Shown piece by piece: positions 7,295 to 16,344 of a stretch of 64,000 nt of DNA. This stretch comes from Streptomyces sp. CB01635 (GTDB lineage: Bacteria; Actinomycetota; Actinomycetes; Streptomycetales; Streptomycetaceae), in NCBI RefSeq assembly GCF_002803065.1, contig NZ_NNBL01000008.1, forward strand, positions 1 to 64,000. The letters are read 5' to 3'. Every line of letters begins with the position of its first letter. The stretch's first letter is position 1. The notes under the pieces were generated by a model. The model did not search any database, was not told the origin of the DNA, and was given only the letters and a program-made list of their open reading frames with translations. A program made the position numbers and the translations under genes.

Positions 7295-8685
7295 GTGACG
7301 CCGCCACCATGGCGGGCCTGGACCCGGCCACCCTCGCCGACGTGCTGAGGGTGGCCGGATCCCCGGGCTTCGACCGCATCCAAGACCAGATCAAGCGCAC
7401 CGGTGGCTGCACCGACCCCATCCACCTCCAGGGCAGCACCGTCACCCGCGACCGCACCACCGGACAGGTCCTCTACGCCTACTCCACCGACACCGAGCCC
7501 GGCGGCAGACTCCGGGTCGCCTGCGGCAACCGCCGGGCCTCCCGATGCCCCTCCTGCGCCTGGACTTACGCGGGCGACACCTACCACCTGATCCGCGCCG
7601 GACTCGTCGGCGACCCGAACAAGGGCACCCCGCCCACCGTCCGCGAACACCCCCGCGTCTTCGCCACCCTCACCGCCCCCAGCTTCGGCCCGGTCCACAA
7701 CCGGCCCGGCACCCGGCCCTGCCGCTGCGGGGCCCGACACCCGGAAGACGCTGCCGAGTTGGGCACTCCGCTCGACCCGGACACGTACGACTACGCGGGC
7801 TCGGTGCTGTGGAACAACCACGCCTCCGAGCTGTGGCGCTACTTCACGATCTACCTGCGCCGCGAGATCGCCGCCCGTGTCGGCCTCACCCAGAAGGCAG
7901 CGAAGGAACAGTCCCGGCTCTCCTTCGGCAAGGTCGCCGAGTACCAAAAGCGCGGTGCGATCCACTTCCACGCCGTGATCCGCTTCGATGGCCCCGAAGG
8001 CCCGGACACCCCGCCCCCGCACTGGGCCACGCTCGCGTTACTGACCGACGCGATCCACGCTGCAGCTGCCCGCGTCCGCGTCGGCCTCTCAGCCTCCGGA
8101 GACCACCGGGCCCGGGTCCTGTGCTGGGGGGATCGCCTCGATGTCCAACCCATCAAGGCCTTCGGCGAAGGTGCCGAGATCACCGAACAGGCCGTGGCCT
8201 CCTACGTCGCCAAGTACGCGACCAAGGCCGCCGAGACCACCGGCACCGTGGATCGCCGGATCGGCAACAAGGAAGCCCTCGTCCTCCTCGACGTGCCCGA
8301 TCATCCCCGGCGCCTCATCGAAGCCTGCCTGGACCTGCATGCCGCCTACCCGGATCGCAAGCTCCGCGACTGGGCTCACATGCTCGGCTTCCGCGGCCAC
8401 TTCTCCACCAAGTCCCGCCGCTACTCCACGACCCTCGGCGCGCTGCGCCAGGTCCGCGCTGACTACCGCGCCGCCCAGCACCGCGCTGCCCTGGGCCTGC
8501 CCGACCCCGACGAGATCCCGGAAGAGACCACGCTCACCCTCGCCCACTGGTCCTACGCCGGCCACGGCCACACCCCCGGAGAATCCTGGCTCGCCGCCAA
8601 CATCCGACGCGACATCACGCAGAACCGCGAACTCGCCCGCGAAGCCCTGCAAGACGAACGCTCCTCGGAAGGAGCCGACGCATGA
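7291..8685 (+). CDS. Rolling-circle replication initiator (RepSA-like)
   Basis: This 464-residue initiator should nick the element's origin after excision. The three expected motifs are present: FATLTAPSFGPVH (motif 1, about residue 129), the metal-binding HFH pair (His225 and His227), and YVAKY (residues 305-309) with candidate nicking tyrosines. A CRCGARH/CPSC cysteine-rich N-terminal region (about 75-150) may bind zinc. The start is GTG 7291, coupled to the previous gene, and the stop overlaps xis (ATGA). Codon 250 is TTA (8038-8040), the rare leucine codon read by bldA tRNA in Streptomyces, so translation may depend on developmental stage. Confidence 0.9.
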   Translation: MSDAATMAGLDPATLADVLRVAGSPGFDRIQDQIKRTGGCTDPIHLQGSTVTRDRTTGQVLYAYSTDTEPGGRLRVACGNRRASRCPSCAWTYAGDTYHLIRAGLVGDPNKGTPPTVREHPRVFATLTAPSFGPVHNRPGTRPCRCGARHPEDAAELGTPLDPDTYDYAGSVLWNNHASELWRYFTIYLRREIAARVGLTQKAAKEQSRLSFGKVAEYQKRGAIHFHAVIRFDGPEGPDTPPPHWATLALLTDAIHAAAARVRVGLSASGDHRARVLCWGDRLDVQPIKAFGEGAEITEQAVASYVAKYATKAAETTGTVDRRIGNKEALVLLDVPDHPRRLIEACLDLHAAYPDRKLRDWAHMLGFRGHFSTKSRRYSTTLGALRQVRADYRAAQHRAALGLPDPDEIPEETTLTLAHWSYAGHGHTPGESWLAANIRRDITQNRELAREALQDERSSEGADA

Positions 8686-8888
8686 CCACAGCATTGATCC
8701 AACGGAAGTGGCACACCACTGCGGAGGTCGCTGAGATGCTCGGCTACGGCCTCTCCAAGACCAAGATGCTGGTGCTCACTGGCGAGATCCGTTCCATCAA
8801 GGACGGCCGCAACCGGCGCATCCTCCCCCGCTACGTGGACGAGTACATCGAGCGTCTCGCCCTCCAGGCCGAGGGAGATGTGGCATGA
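8682..8888 (+). CDS. xis: Excisionase (Xis), winged-helix
   Basis: This 68-residue DNA-binding protein has an excisionase/MerR-like helix-turn-helix (TTAEVAEMLGYGLSKTKMLV at about 12-31). A wing (IKDGRNRRI) and a helix ending in YVDEYIERL follow. It directs the integrase towards excision. Start and stop both overlap neighbours by four bases (ATGA with rep and with int), giving a rep-xis-int operon in the pSAM2 order. Confidence 0.88.
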   Translation: MTTALIQRKWHTTAEVAEMLGYGLSKTKMLVLTGEIRSIKDGRNRRILPRYVDEYIERLALQAEGDVA

Positions 8889-10109
8889 GCGGCAAGCGCG
8901 GCAACGGTGAGGGCTCCATCTACCCGTACAAGAACGGCTTTGCGGCATACGTCTGGGTGACCAAGCCGGACGGCTCGCGGGCCAGGAAGTACGCGTACGG
9001 CAAGACTCGCGATGAGGTCCACGAGAAGTGGCTCAACCTGCATGCGGAGGCGAAGAAGGGGCCTGTCGCCACGAGGCACCGCACGGTGTCCGTCTTCCTC
9101 GCGTACTGGCTCGACTCGATCGTGAAGCCGAACCTCGCCCCGCTGTCGTACGTCTCGTACGAGGGCTGCGTGCGCCTCTACATCGCTCCCTATCTCGGTG
9201 CGAAGCGGCTGGACCGGCTGACCGTTCGCGACGTGCGGGAGTGGCTGACCAAGCTGGCGACCGTCTGCCAGTGCTGCGCCCAGGGCAAGGATTCGAAGCG
9301 TGCACCGGCCCGCCGGAAGTGCTGCGCGGTCGGGCACTGCTGAGGCGTACCCGTCGCGCCGGGTCATCCAGGCTTCCCGTGATGCCCTGCGGGCTGCTCT
9401 GACCCATGCGGTCTCCGAGGAGGAGATCAGCAAGAACGTGGCCTCCCTGGTGAAGGTGCCCAAGCCGCGGCGCCGCCGGATCAAGCCGTGGTCCGTCGCG
9501 GAAGCCGGTGAGTTCCTTGCCGACGCTGCGGCACGGGATGACCACCTGTTCGCCGCGTGGATGCTGGTTCTCTGCCTGGGGCTCCGTCGGGGTGAGGTCC
9601 TGGGCCTGACATGGAAGTCCGTCGACTTCGAGAACGGCGAGCTGTACGTGGACCATCAGATCCAGCGCGCCGGCCGCCAGATCCTGCACCGCGAGACCAA
9701 GACCGAGGACTCGGACGACTTCCTGCCCCTGCCCGCGCTCTGCCTGAAGGCGCTGCGGATGCGTCGTGCTCAGCAGTCCGGCGACCGCAAGGCCATCGGT
9801 GATGTTTGGCAAGACGATCGCGGCCTCGTCTTCACGACGAAGTACGGGACGCCGATCGAGCCGGGGAACCTCACCCGGATGTTCGCCCTGCGAGCTCGGC
9901 GCGCGGGCCTCCGTGTGATCCCGCTGCGGAACACCCGGCACACGTGCAGCTCGCTCCTGGTCGCTCTGAAGGTGCACCCGAAGGTGGCGCAGCGCATCCT
10001 GCGGCACTCGCAGATCGCCATGACGATGGAGGTCTACGCGGAGGCAAGCGAGGAAGAGGTGCGCTCGGCGCTCGACCAGCTGTCCGGCGCGATGGACGCT
10101 ACCGGCTGA
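8885..10109 (+). pseudogene. int: Tyrosine integrase, broken by a frameshift
   Basis: Two frames together encode a pSAM2-type site-specific recombinase of about 407 residues. The first (8885-9343) holds the arm-binding and core-binding domains and the Cys-rich CQCC/KCCAVG insertion typical of these integrases. The second (from about 9344) holds the catalytic domain with LRRGE, K in RETKTE, RHT, LRHSQ and the nucleophile region MEVYAE. The frame slips at about 9341-9346, where an expected TGCTGCGAG-like stretch reads tgctgag (two bases lost or one gained). The first active-site His of HxxR is Arg here. Either the gene is dead and the element fixed, or this is a sequencing error. Confidence 0.8.
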
Positions 10110-10112
10110 CAC

Positions 10113-10136
10113 GGTTGCTGTACTTCGCTGCTGTAC
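10113..10136 (+). repeat. Arm-type integrase repeat, int side
   Basis: This is the second copy of the 24-bp motif, four bases after the integrase stop codon. It contains two GCTGTAC heptamers. It differs from the left-arm copy at two positions. Confidence 0.55.
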
Positions 10137-10147
10137 GGCCCAACGCA

Positions 10148-10178
10148 AGAGGCCCCCGGATTATCTCCGGGGGCCTCT
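10148..10178 (+). terminator. Hairpin terminator after int
   Basis: A perfect 13-bp stem (10148-10160 with 10166-10178) and a five-base loop lie 38 bases after the integrase stop. It also faces the tRNA 3' end and may stop transcription in both directions. Confidence 0.8.
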
Positions 10179-10186
10179 CACCTGTG

Positions 10187-10229
10187 TGCACTCGGCAGGA
10201 TTCGAACCTGCAACCTTCTGATCCGTAGC
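10187..10229 (-). other. 3' half of a tRNA-Arg gene (attachment target)
   Basis: Read on the minus strand, this gives an anticodon loop CTACGGA (anticodon ACG), the 3' anticodon stem TCAGA, variable loop AGGTT, a perfect T-arm GCAGG/TTCGAAT/CCTGC and an acceptor strand CGAGTGC. The 5' half (D-arm and 5' anticodon stem) is absent on the right, where attachment-arm sequence follows instead. This is therefore a tRNA fragment carried by the element and not an intact gene. Confidence 0.75.
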
Positions 10230-10233
10230 TCTA
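10213..10233. repeat. AICE right attachment core (att)
   Basis: The 21 bases are identical to positions 1-21 and overlap the anticodon loop and 3' anticodon stem of the tRNA-Arg fragment, a usual crossover position for this integrase family. Confidence 0.85.
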
Positions 10234-10345
10234 TGTGGATCGGCCAACGGCAGTCATAGCGGTCGCGTCGAAGTCTCCAAGGGACTACAGGCCACGGGCC
10301 ATTGCTGGGGTTGCTCTACTCCGCTGCTGGACCGCAACGGAGCTC
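10234..10345. mobile_element. Vestigial attachment arm of a second, tandem element
   Basis: The sequence to the right of the core resembles positions 22-125 along its whole length, with scattered mismatches. It ends in a third copy of the arm-type repeat (10309-10332), again about 78 bp from the core. A simple integration would place the tRNA 5' half here. I infer that another related element, or its remains, was integrated in tandem and has been deleted. The boundary with chromosomal DNA lies somewhere in 10345-10480. Confidence 0.6.
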
Positions 10346-10506
10346 GGTCACCCCCTCTTCACGGGCGGCCGTCTACCGTTTCCAGCGGGTTCCCTGCCGT
10401 CGTCACTCAGTGCAGCCGGTCAACCGCACCCTTTGCCCAAGACATCGCGGCAAAATGCGCGAAGATTGCTGAAGAGGCTGTTTTGGTATGTGCCAGGGAG
10501 CCACAG

Positions 10507-12504
10507 ATGGATGTCTCGGACGAATTCCTTCGAGGGGCTGACCCGGCGGCTCTTCTGACGCCTGACGGTGCCATCCGCGGCCTCAACGCTGCGATGGCCA
10601 CAGCGCTCGGCAGGCCGGCGGAGCAGTGCCTGGGACTTGACTTCGCTGAGCAGTGCCTGGGAGGTGACTTTGGTGATCTGTTGCCCGCAAGCCAGCGGAT
10701 GTCGGCCGAGAGCCTCGTGGTCCAAGCCGCCAGGTCGAATGCGGTCGCGATGCGGGTGTTGGAGTTCCCCGGGCCAGGCGGAGCACCCGTTGTCTGCTTG
10801 GTCGAGGCGCGGCAAGTGAAGGATCCCGCAGGGGCCGAGCAGTTGGTCTGGGTGCACGCCCTGGATGCGCGGAACGACCTGGCAAGCCTGCTGATCCCGT
10901 TCCGGCTGGCCACCGAGGCTGCCGACCTCGGCCTGTGGATGTATTCACCCCATGAGCACCAGCTGGAGTGGCTCGGTGGCGCACCCTCCCTGGCCGCGCT
11001 CTTTCCGGATCCCGCTGTGTCGCTTTCCATAGTGATATCGGCAGTGCACCCTGACAACCGGGAGGACCTGCGGCAGCTCCTGCGCTCGGCCTCCACCCAG
11101 CAGTCCACCTGGGTGAAGGTGCGATACCTCCCCCAGCACGACGCCTGGCACCAGCTGGCCGCCCAGACCCGTCGGATCCAGTTGGGCTATGGCGGCCCCG
11201 AGCGGATCTTCGGGGTGGTCCGCGACGACACCAAGCAGGAGAAACGCAAGGAGAAGGCGCGGGCCGCACTGACTGCCGAGCGACAGCGCGCCAGAGACAT
11301 CGCCGACTTCTCCTCCGCCTTGATCACCGCAGCCACGGAGCAGGAGCTGCAGCAGATCGCCCTGACCCGGCTCGCCGCAACCTTCGACGCCAGCGGCGCC
11401 TTGCTCGCACTCGTCGACGAAGGCCGCCTGCGCGTCTCCACCGATGCCGGGATAGCCATGCGAGAGGTCGACGTCCTGCACGGCCTGCCGCTGGACCATC
11501 CAAGCGCCTTGCCCGAGGCGATCCGCACCGGCAAACCGCAGCTCATCCTCGACCGGGAGGATTACATCCGCCGCTGGCCACACGGGGCCGAATTCCCGCG
11601 GCTCGGCCGACTCGGCTCCGACTACGCCACCTCGATCACTCCCCTCAGCGAAGCAGGCAACCAGCCGCTCGGCGCGTGGCTGGTGACCTACCGCAGCGGA
11701 TACCGGCCGTCCCTGGATCAGCGGACCCTCATGGGAACTCTGGCCGACCTGGCAGGCCAGGCACTGAGGCGCATCAGGTTGCAGCAAGCACGAGTCGAGC
11801 TGGCAACGGCGCTGCAGAAGACCATGCTCCCCACACTTCCCGAGCACCTCGCAGGCCTGGAGGTCGCCGCCCGCTACCGACCGAGCCGCGACGGGCTGGA
11901 CATCGGCGGAGACTGGTACGACGCCTTCGTGATGCCCGACGGCACGGTCGCAATGGAGATCGGCGACGCCCAAGGGCACGACGTGGACGCCGCCGCAGTT
12001 ATGGGGCAGGTACGTGCCTCCATGCGCGCGATCGCCGCCCACGAACCGGATCCCGCAACTGTGCTGACGCGCACCAACGAGTTGCTCGTCACGATGGGCG
12101 CGGCACGATTCGCCAGCTGCACCATGCTGCATATCGACCCAGGCGACGGACGGGTCACCGGCGCAAGCGCCGGCCATGTGCCGTTGCTGTGCGCGCGCAA
12201 GGACGGCAGCCACAGCATCCACGAGATGGCGGGCGGGCCGGTCCTGGGAGTCGTGTCCGACACCGAGTACAGCGAGGAGACCTTCACCCTGGACGAGGAC
12301 AGCGCGCTGGTGATGGTCACTGACGGAGTGGTCGAAGGACCGAGCCTCACGTTGGAAGCCGGACTGGAGCGAGCCGGAACACTGGCCGGCGCGGCCCTCC
12401 ACGACGGACTGAACGCCGAGGAGACCGCCGATCGCGTCCTCGACGCCTCGGTCGCGGTAGACCACCTCGACGACGTGGCCGTGCTGGTCATCCGACGCGC
12501 ATGA
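10507..12504 (+). CDS. PAS/GAF-SpoIIE serine phosphatase
   Basis: This 665-residue signalling phosphatase is probably cytoplasmic. A short N-terminal PAS-like region (1-120), a second PAS-like domain (about 130-250, LWMYSPHEHQLEWLG to IFGVVRD), a coiled linker, a GAF domain (about 270-440) and a C-terminal PP2C SpoIIE domain (about 455-660) are seen. The phosphatase metal ligands are present in GGDWYDAF, GDAQGHD, SAGHVPLL, VTDGVVEG and DDVAVLVI. ATG 10507 has a gggag site. Such proteins dephosphorylate STAS antagonists and so release alternative sigma factors. Codons for EQCLG are duplicated near residue 40. No partner gene is adjacent. Confidence 0.85.
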   Translation: MDVSDEFLRGADPAALLTPDGAIRGLNAAMATALGRPAEQCLGLDFAEQCLGGDFGDLLPASQRMSAESLVVQAARSNAVAMRVLEFPGPGGAPVVCLVEARQVKDPAGAEQLVWVHALDARNDLASLLIPFRLATEAADLGLWMYSPHEHQLEWLGGAPSLAALFPDPAVSLSIVISAVHPDNREDLRQLLRSASTQQSTWVKVRYLPQHDAWHQLAAQTRRIQLGYGGPERIFGVVRDDTKQEKRKEKARAALTAERQRARDIADFSSALITAATEQELQQIALTRLAATFDASGALLALVDEGRLRVSTDAGIAMREVDVLHGLPLDHPSALPEAIRTGKPQLILDREDYIRRWPHGAEFPRLGRLGSDYATSITPLSEAGNQPLGAWLVTYRSGYRPSLDQRTLMGTLADLAGQALRRIRLQQARVELATALQKTMLPTLPEHLAGLEVAARYRPSRDGLDIGGDWYDAFVMPDGTVAMEIGDAQGHDVDAAAVMGQVRASMRAIAAHEPDPATVLTRTNELLVTMGAARFASCTMLHIDPGDGRVTGASAGHVPLLCARKDGSHSIHEMAGGPVLGVVSDTEYSEETFTLDEDSALVMVTDGVVEGPSLTLEAGLERAGTLAGAALHDGLNAEETADRVLDASVAVDHLDDVAVLVIRRA

Positions 12505-13851
12505 CGGCGCCCACGTCCTCACACACCCTCTTTGCGGGCCCCCAAGGCAGCTTCCTCACCCGTCGGCACCGTCGGCGTTTGACTTCAAAACGCCCATACG
12601 GCACCCATTGGGACCAGAGCGCACCGGATGGCCACTGAAGAACCCGACGTCGGATCCGGCGAGCCCAAGCCAGCGGAGCTCGCCTTCTCGTCTCCCCGTT
12701 CCCCGACCCCGTAGGCCGGGATGCGGTCATCCAGTTCCCCGGCCGGATCAGTTCCCAGGTGTACTGGCGCACGACTGCGCCGGTACACAGCCGCTCGCAA
12801 CAGTGCCGGAAAAAAGGTGCACGTCCCGGCCGATGCGGTCAGCGCATTCCTGCGCTCTTACTTGAAAGTTCGCCAACGGATCATGTCTGTGACGACCGGA
12901 ACGCGAACGTGGGCGAAATCGGTCTGTCCGGCAAGACATAACGCAAGATCAGCCTTACCTCCCGCTTCGGGAAGACCGTCGTCACGGTGACCAACGCCAA
13001 CGCACACATGCCATGCCCGTTCGGGCGAGAAGTCACTGGGTACCAGGTGGAACACCTTGCAGCGCACGCTGGCCAGTGCCAAGGCAGCCGGGGCCACTGT
13101 GCTTTGGGCCCCCACTCCCCCGCAGGCCGCAACAGCGCCATCGGCCGTTCCCCGCAGACTACGTCGCCGAGATCCATGACATCGTCTCGCGCTGCGCGCC
13201 AATCCGAGCCGGAACGTGGTTGCGTCACGCCGTGGACCTGATGGCCGTGCCGGGCAGGCCCTGCAAGCGTTCGCCGCATCCTGGCACCTGCCGACCAGTA
13301 ACCATCCGCGGGTGGTGAAACCCCAGGACCGCCGGGACATCGGGGCGGCTCTCCAGCACCAGCCAACCCTCGCTGGCCGTCCGAGCCAGCGCGACCTTAC
13401 GTCGCAACGTGATGGGGAAAGCGGCCCCCCGGTGGTGGTGGTCCCCGAGATGCCCCGGGTGGGCAAGCGCCGCACCCTGGAACGTAGTCACACGAGTCAG
13501 GACGGGCAGCCGATCGCGGAGTCCTCGTACGGGCACGCTCCCGGCCGCACAGGGGAAGCGGCCGTGGGCGACCCCGGCCGCAGGTACCGACCGCCGAGGG
13601 AAGGGGGCACCGCGGTGTCCGTGAACTCCGGCTCTTTCAGACCTAACCCCATTGACCGTCGCCGGCGCCGACGTCGTCCGGGAGCTGACAAGCGGTGATC
13701 GCCCACCCCAGGCCGCGCCACGGAAAGCGCGAGCAGCGCCCGAGCCAGCAACGCGGCCGCAGGCAGGAGACCGAGCCGTCCTGGCCTCTGACCACCTGGC
13801 CGTGATTCCCCTCGCCCACAGACACCCAACACCCAGGAGCAACGACAAGCC
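12505..13851. other. 1.3-kb region without an intact gene
   Basis: Open frames on both strands are short, overlapping and Arg/Pro-rich like shadows. None starts from a good ribosome site or shows a family motif. A short plus-strand stretch around 13030-13115 reads like real coding sequence (NTLQRTLASAKAAGATVLWA), but no flanking domain is found. I read this as decayed DNA. A weak ggagc site near 13840 belongs to the next gene. Confidence 0.45.
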
Positions 13852-14820
13852 ATGAACGAGTACAAACCCGTCCATCGCGTAGCGATCGTCGGCACCGGCA
13901 CCATCGGTGCGAGCTGGGCGACTCACTATCTCGCTCGGGGCTTTGACGTGACAGCAACCGACCCTGCCCCCGCCGCGGAGGAGGCCCTCAGGTCGTACGT
14001 GGCCGCAGCTTGGGATGCAGCAGCCACGCTCGGGGCCGAACCCGGAGCCTCACCCGATCGCCTGAGGTTCACCGCCGACATGCGACAGGCCGTTGCGGAC
14101 GCCGATTTCGTGCAGGAGAACGCGCCGGAGCGCCCGGAGCTGAAGGTCAAGCTGTTCACCGACATCGACGACGCCACGCCGCCGGACTCGATCATCGCGT
14201 CGAGCTCGTCGGGCATCACGATGAGTGTCATCCAAGCCGAGTGTCGGCATCCGGAGCGCACCCTCATCGGGCACCCCTTCAACCCGCCGCACATTATGCC
14301 TCTGGTCGAAGTCGTCGGCGGAACGAAGACCGCCCCGGAGACGATCCGGGACGCAATGTCCTTCTATGCCGCGATCGGCAAGAAGCCGATCCATCTCAAG
14401 AAGGAACTCCCTGGGCACGTCGCCAACCGTATCCAGGCCGCGCTGTACCGCGAGGTGGTCCACATGATCGAGCAGGGAGTACTCGACGTCGCGGACTCCG
14501 ACGACGCGGTGTCCTGGGGGCCGGGACTCAGGTGGGGTGTCATGGGACCCAATCTGCTGTGGCATCTCGGCGGAGGCGAGGGCGGCATCCGACATTTCAT
14601 GGACACCCTCATGCCACGGATGACCGGGATGTGGCAGGAACTGGGCACCCCGGAGCTCACGCCCGAGCTGAAAGAGAAAATCGTCAACGGTGTCCTGGAA
14701 GAGGCGAACGGCCACTCGGTCGACGAACTGGCCTCCCAGCGTGACGCGATGCTGCTCAACCTGCTGGCCGTGCGCGCCGCATCCGGCCCGCACGGCGACG
14801 CAGCCAGCCGGTCGGCATGA
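13852..14820 (+). CDS. 3-hydroxyacyl-CoA / carnitine-type dehydrogenase
   Basis: This 322-residue NAD-dependent dehydrogenase has the Rossmann motif GTGTIG (residues 14-19), ENAPE near 90, SSSSGI near 117-122 and GHPFNPP with the catalytic His141. The helical 6PGDH-like C-terminal domain follows. Its length and single-domain form resemble L-carnitine dehydrogenase, L-gulonate dehydrogenase and lambda-crystallin more than large fused FadB proteins. It would oxidise a 3-hydroxy acid or 3-hydroxyacyl-CoA in the cytoplasm. A ggagc sequence 12 bases upstream is the likely ribosome site. It is the first gene of a cluster with a CoA ligase, acyl-CoA dehydrogenase, CoA transferase and crotonase, so a beta-oxidation-like path is likely. 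Substrate unknown. Confidence 0.82.
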   Translation: MNEYKPVHRVAIVGTGTIGASWATHYLARGFDVTATDPAPAAEEALRSYVAAAWDAAATLGAEPGASPDRLRFTADMRQAVADADFVQENAPERPELKVKLFTDIDDATPPDSIIASSSSGITMSVIQAECRHPERTLIGHPFNPPHIMPLVEVVGGTKTAPETIRDAMSFYAAIGKKPIHLKKELPGHVANRIQAALYREVVHMIEQGVLDVADSDDAVSWGPGLRWGVMGPNLLWHLGGGEGGIRHFMDTLMPRMTGMWQELGTPELTPELKEKIVNGVLEEANGHSVDELASQRDAMLLNLLAVRAASGPHGDAASRSA

Positions 14821-14871
14821 GGCTGGCACCCGTTGCCCGGGGCGGTGGGATCTCACTCGAGAGGAGAGACC

Positions 14872-15774
14872 GTGACACAGCGGCAGGAAAGACTGTTCGT
14901 GCTCGAACTCAGCGGTGGCGGTCGCGTGTTCTCCGTGAATCCCGACGGCACCGACAAGAAGGTCATCGTCACCGGATGCAGGTATCCCGATGGTGTGGCC
15001 GTCGACGTCGAGGCGGGGCACCTCTACTGGACGAACATGGGGTCTCCGCCGGTGAACGACGGCTCGATCGAGCGCGTCGGCCTGGACGGAAGCAACCGGA
15101 CGACGATCGTTCCCAGCGGCGGCACGCACACGCCGAAACAGCTGCATTTCGAGGCCGTCGGCCGAAAGCTGTACTGGGGCGATCGCGAAGGAATGCGCGT
15201 CATGCGCTGCGACCTCGACGGCTCGAACGTGGAGACACTCGTGCAAACAGGGCAGGGGGGCAACGACCGCCGCGACCCGACCAGATGGTGCGTGGGAGTC
15301 GCCGTCGACCCTGGCGGCGGGCACCTGTACTGGACGCAGAAGGGCCCGAGCGATGCGGGGCTGGGGAAGATCCTTCGGGCCGGAATCGACCTGCCCGCAG
15401 GCGAATCCGCAGCCGACCGGAGCGACATCGAGGTGTTGCTCCGGGGGCTGCCGGAGCCGATCGACCTACAACTCGACCTCGCAGAGCGCACGCTGTACTG
15501 GACCGACCGCGGGGATCCGCCGCGAGGCAACTCTGTGAATCGCACGCCGATGGATCCGCAGAACGGGCAGCGGGAGGCCGAGATCCTGTGGACCCACCTG
15601 ATGGAAGGCATCGGCATCGCTCTCGATCTGGACGGCAGCCGTATGTTCGTGACCGACATGGCCGGGACCGTCTACGCGGCGGATCTCGACGGATCGAACC
15701 GTAGAGAGATCCTCATTGTGCAGGGCAACCTCACCGGGATCGCCCATGCCCTGATTCCCACCGAGGAGCCGTAG
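14872..15774 (+). CDS. YWTD-repeat beta-propeller protein
   Basis: This 300-residue protein is built of YWTD-type (LDL-receptor class B) propeller blades. The repeats LYWTNMG, LYWGDRE, LYWTQKG, LYWTDRG and MFVTDMA recur about every 45-60 residues, each after a DVEAGH/DPGGGH/DLAERT turn and before an LDGSN-type loop, making about six blades. No signal peptide is seen, so it is probably cytoplasmic, unlike its extracellular animal counterparts. GTG 14872 has a gagaggaga site. It follows the dehydrogenase by 51 bases, suggesting one transcript. It may be a lactonase-like enzyme or a ligand-binding protein; no catalytic residues can be assigned. Confidence 0.82.
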   Translation: MTQRQERLFVLELSGGGRVFSVNPDGTDKKVIVTGCRYPDGVAVDVEAGHLYWTNMGSPPVNDGSIERVGLDGSNRTTIVPSGGTHTPKQLHFEAVGRKLYWGDREGMRVMRCDLDGSNVETLVQTGQGGNDRRDPTRWCVGVAVDPGGGHLYWTQKGPSDAGLGKILRAGIDLPAGESAADRSDIEVLLRGLPEPIDLQLDLAERTLYWTDRGDPPRGNSVNRTPMDPQNGQREAEILWTHLMEGIGIALDLDGSRMFVTDMAGTVYAADLDGSNRREILIVQGNLTGIAHALIPTEEP

Positions 15775-16344
15775 GCACGATTGCTGCCGCAAGGCGATCC
15801 GCCTAGTACGACTGAACCTGGAACATGTGAAGGTGCGTGCGGCGGCGGCAGTAGTGGCGCCGGGCTTCTTCGCTGCTCCCAGCCGCGGCCGGTATGCCCG
15901 AACCGGACCGGCCCTCGGGGTCCCCTCGACGGCAAACCGCACCCGACGTGCTGGTGAGACCTGCGGATAATGACCTGAGATGCGGCAGCCTGGTGGTGCG
16001 GCAGAATGGACAGCGGAGTCTGCGTGCATGCGGGTCGTGCACCGCAGCGGCTTCGGCCGGCGATCGCTCAAGACTCCGACAGCCCGGGCGTGCGGGGCGG
16101 TGCGAGGTGAAGCACATGCCGATTCGTTGGCCCGAACCCAATGCGTCAAGGGGACCACGTCCCGCTAACGGGACGCCAACGTCGCCATGGAGAAGGGCGC
16201 AGCGCGCAAGCCGCAACCAATGAGGTGATCTCGACGGCGATCACTTGCGGGTTCCGTTGGGCACGAGGGCGGCGTGGGCGATGTTGCCGCTCCAGCTGAG
16301 GCCGGCGGCCGACGAAGGCAAGCATGCTGAAGGGTGACTCTGCC
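15775..16344. other. Intergenic region with a transposase-tail remnant
   Basis: About 570 bp contain no intact gene. On the minus strand, 16225-16300 reads LSWSGNIAHAALV followed by a stop, which resembles the C-terminal end of DDE transposases (IGDIARAALVLN-type). It is compared with the fragment at 56740. The rest shows overlapping shadow frames only. The region separates the propeller gene from the ligase gene and probably marks an old insertion. Confidence 0.4.

Noticed and set aside
10945..12522. A 525-residue minus-strand open frame
   Set aside because: It is antisense to the PAS/GAF-SpoIIE gene, whose domains are complete; composition is that of a shadow frame.
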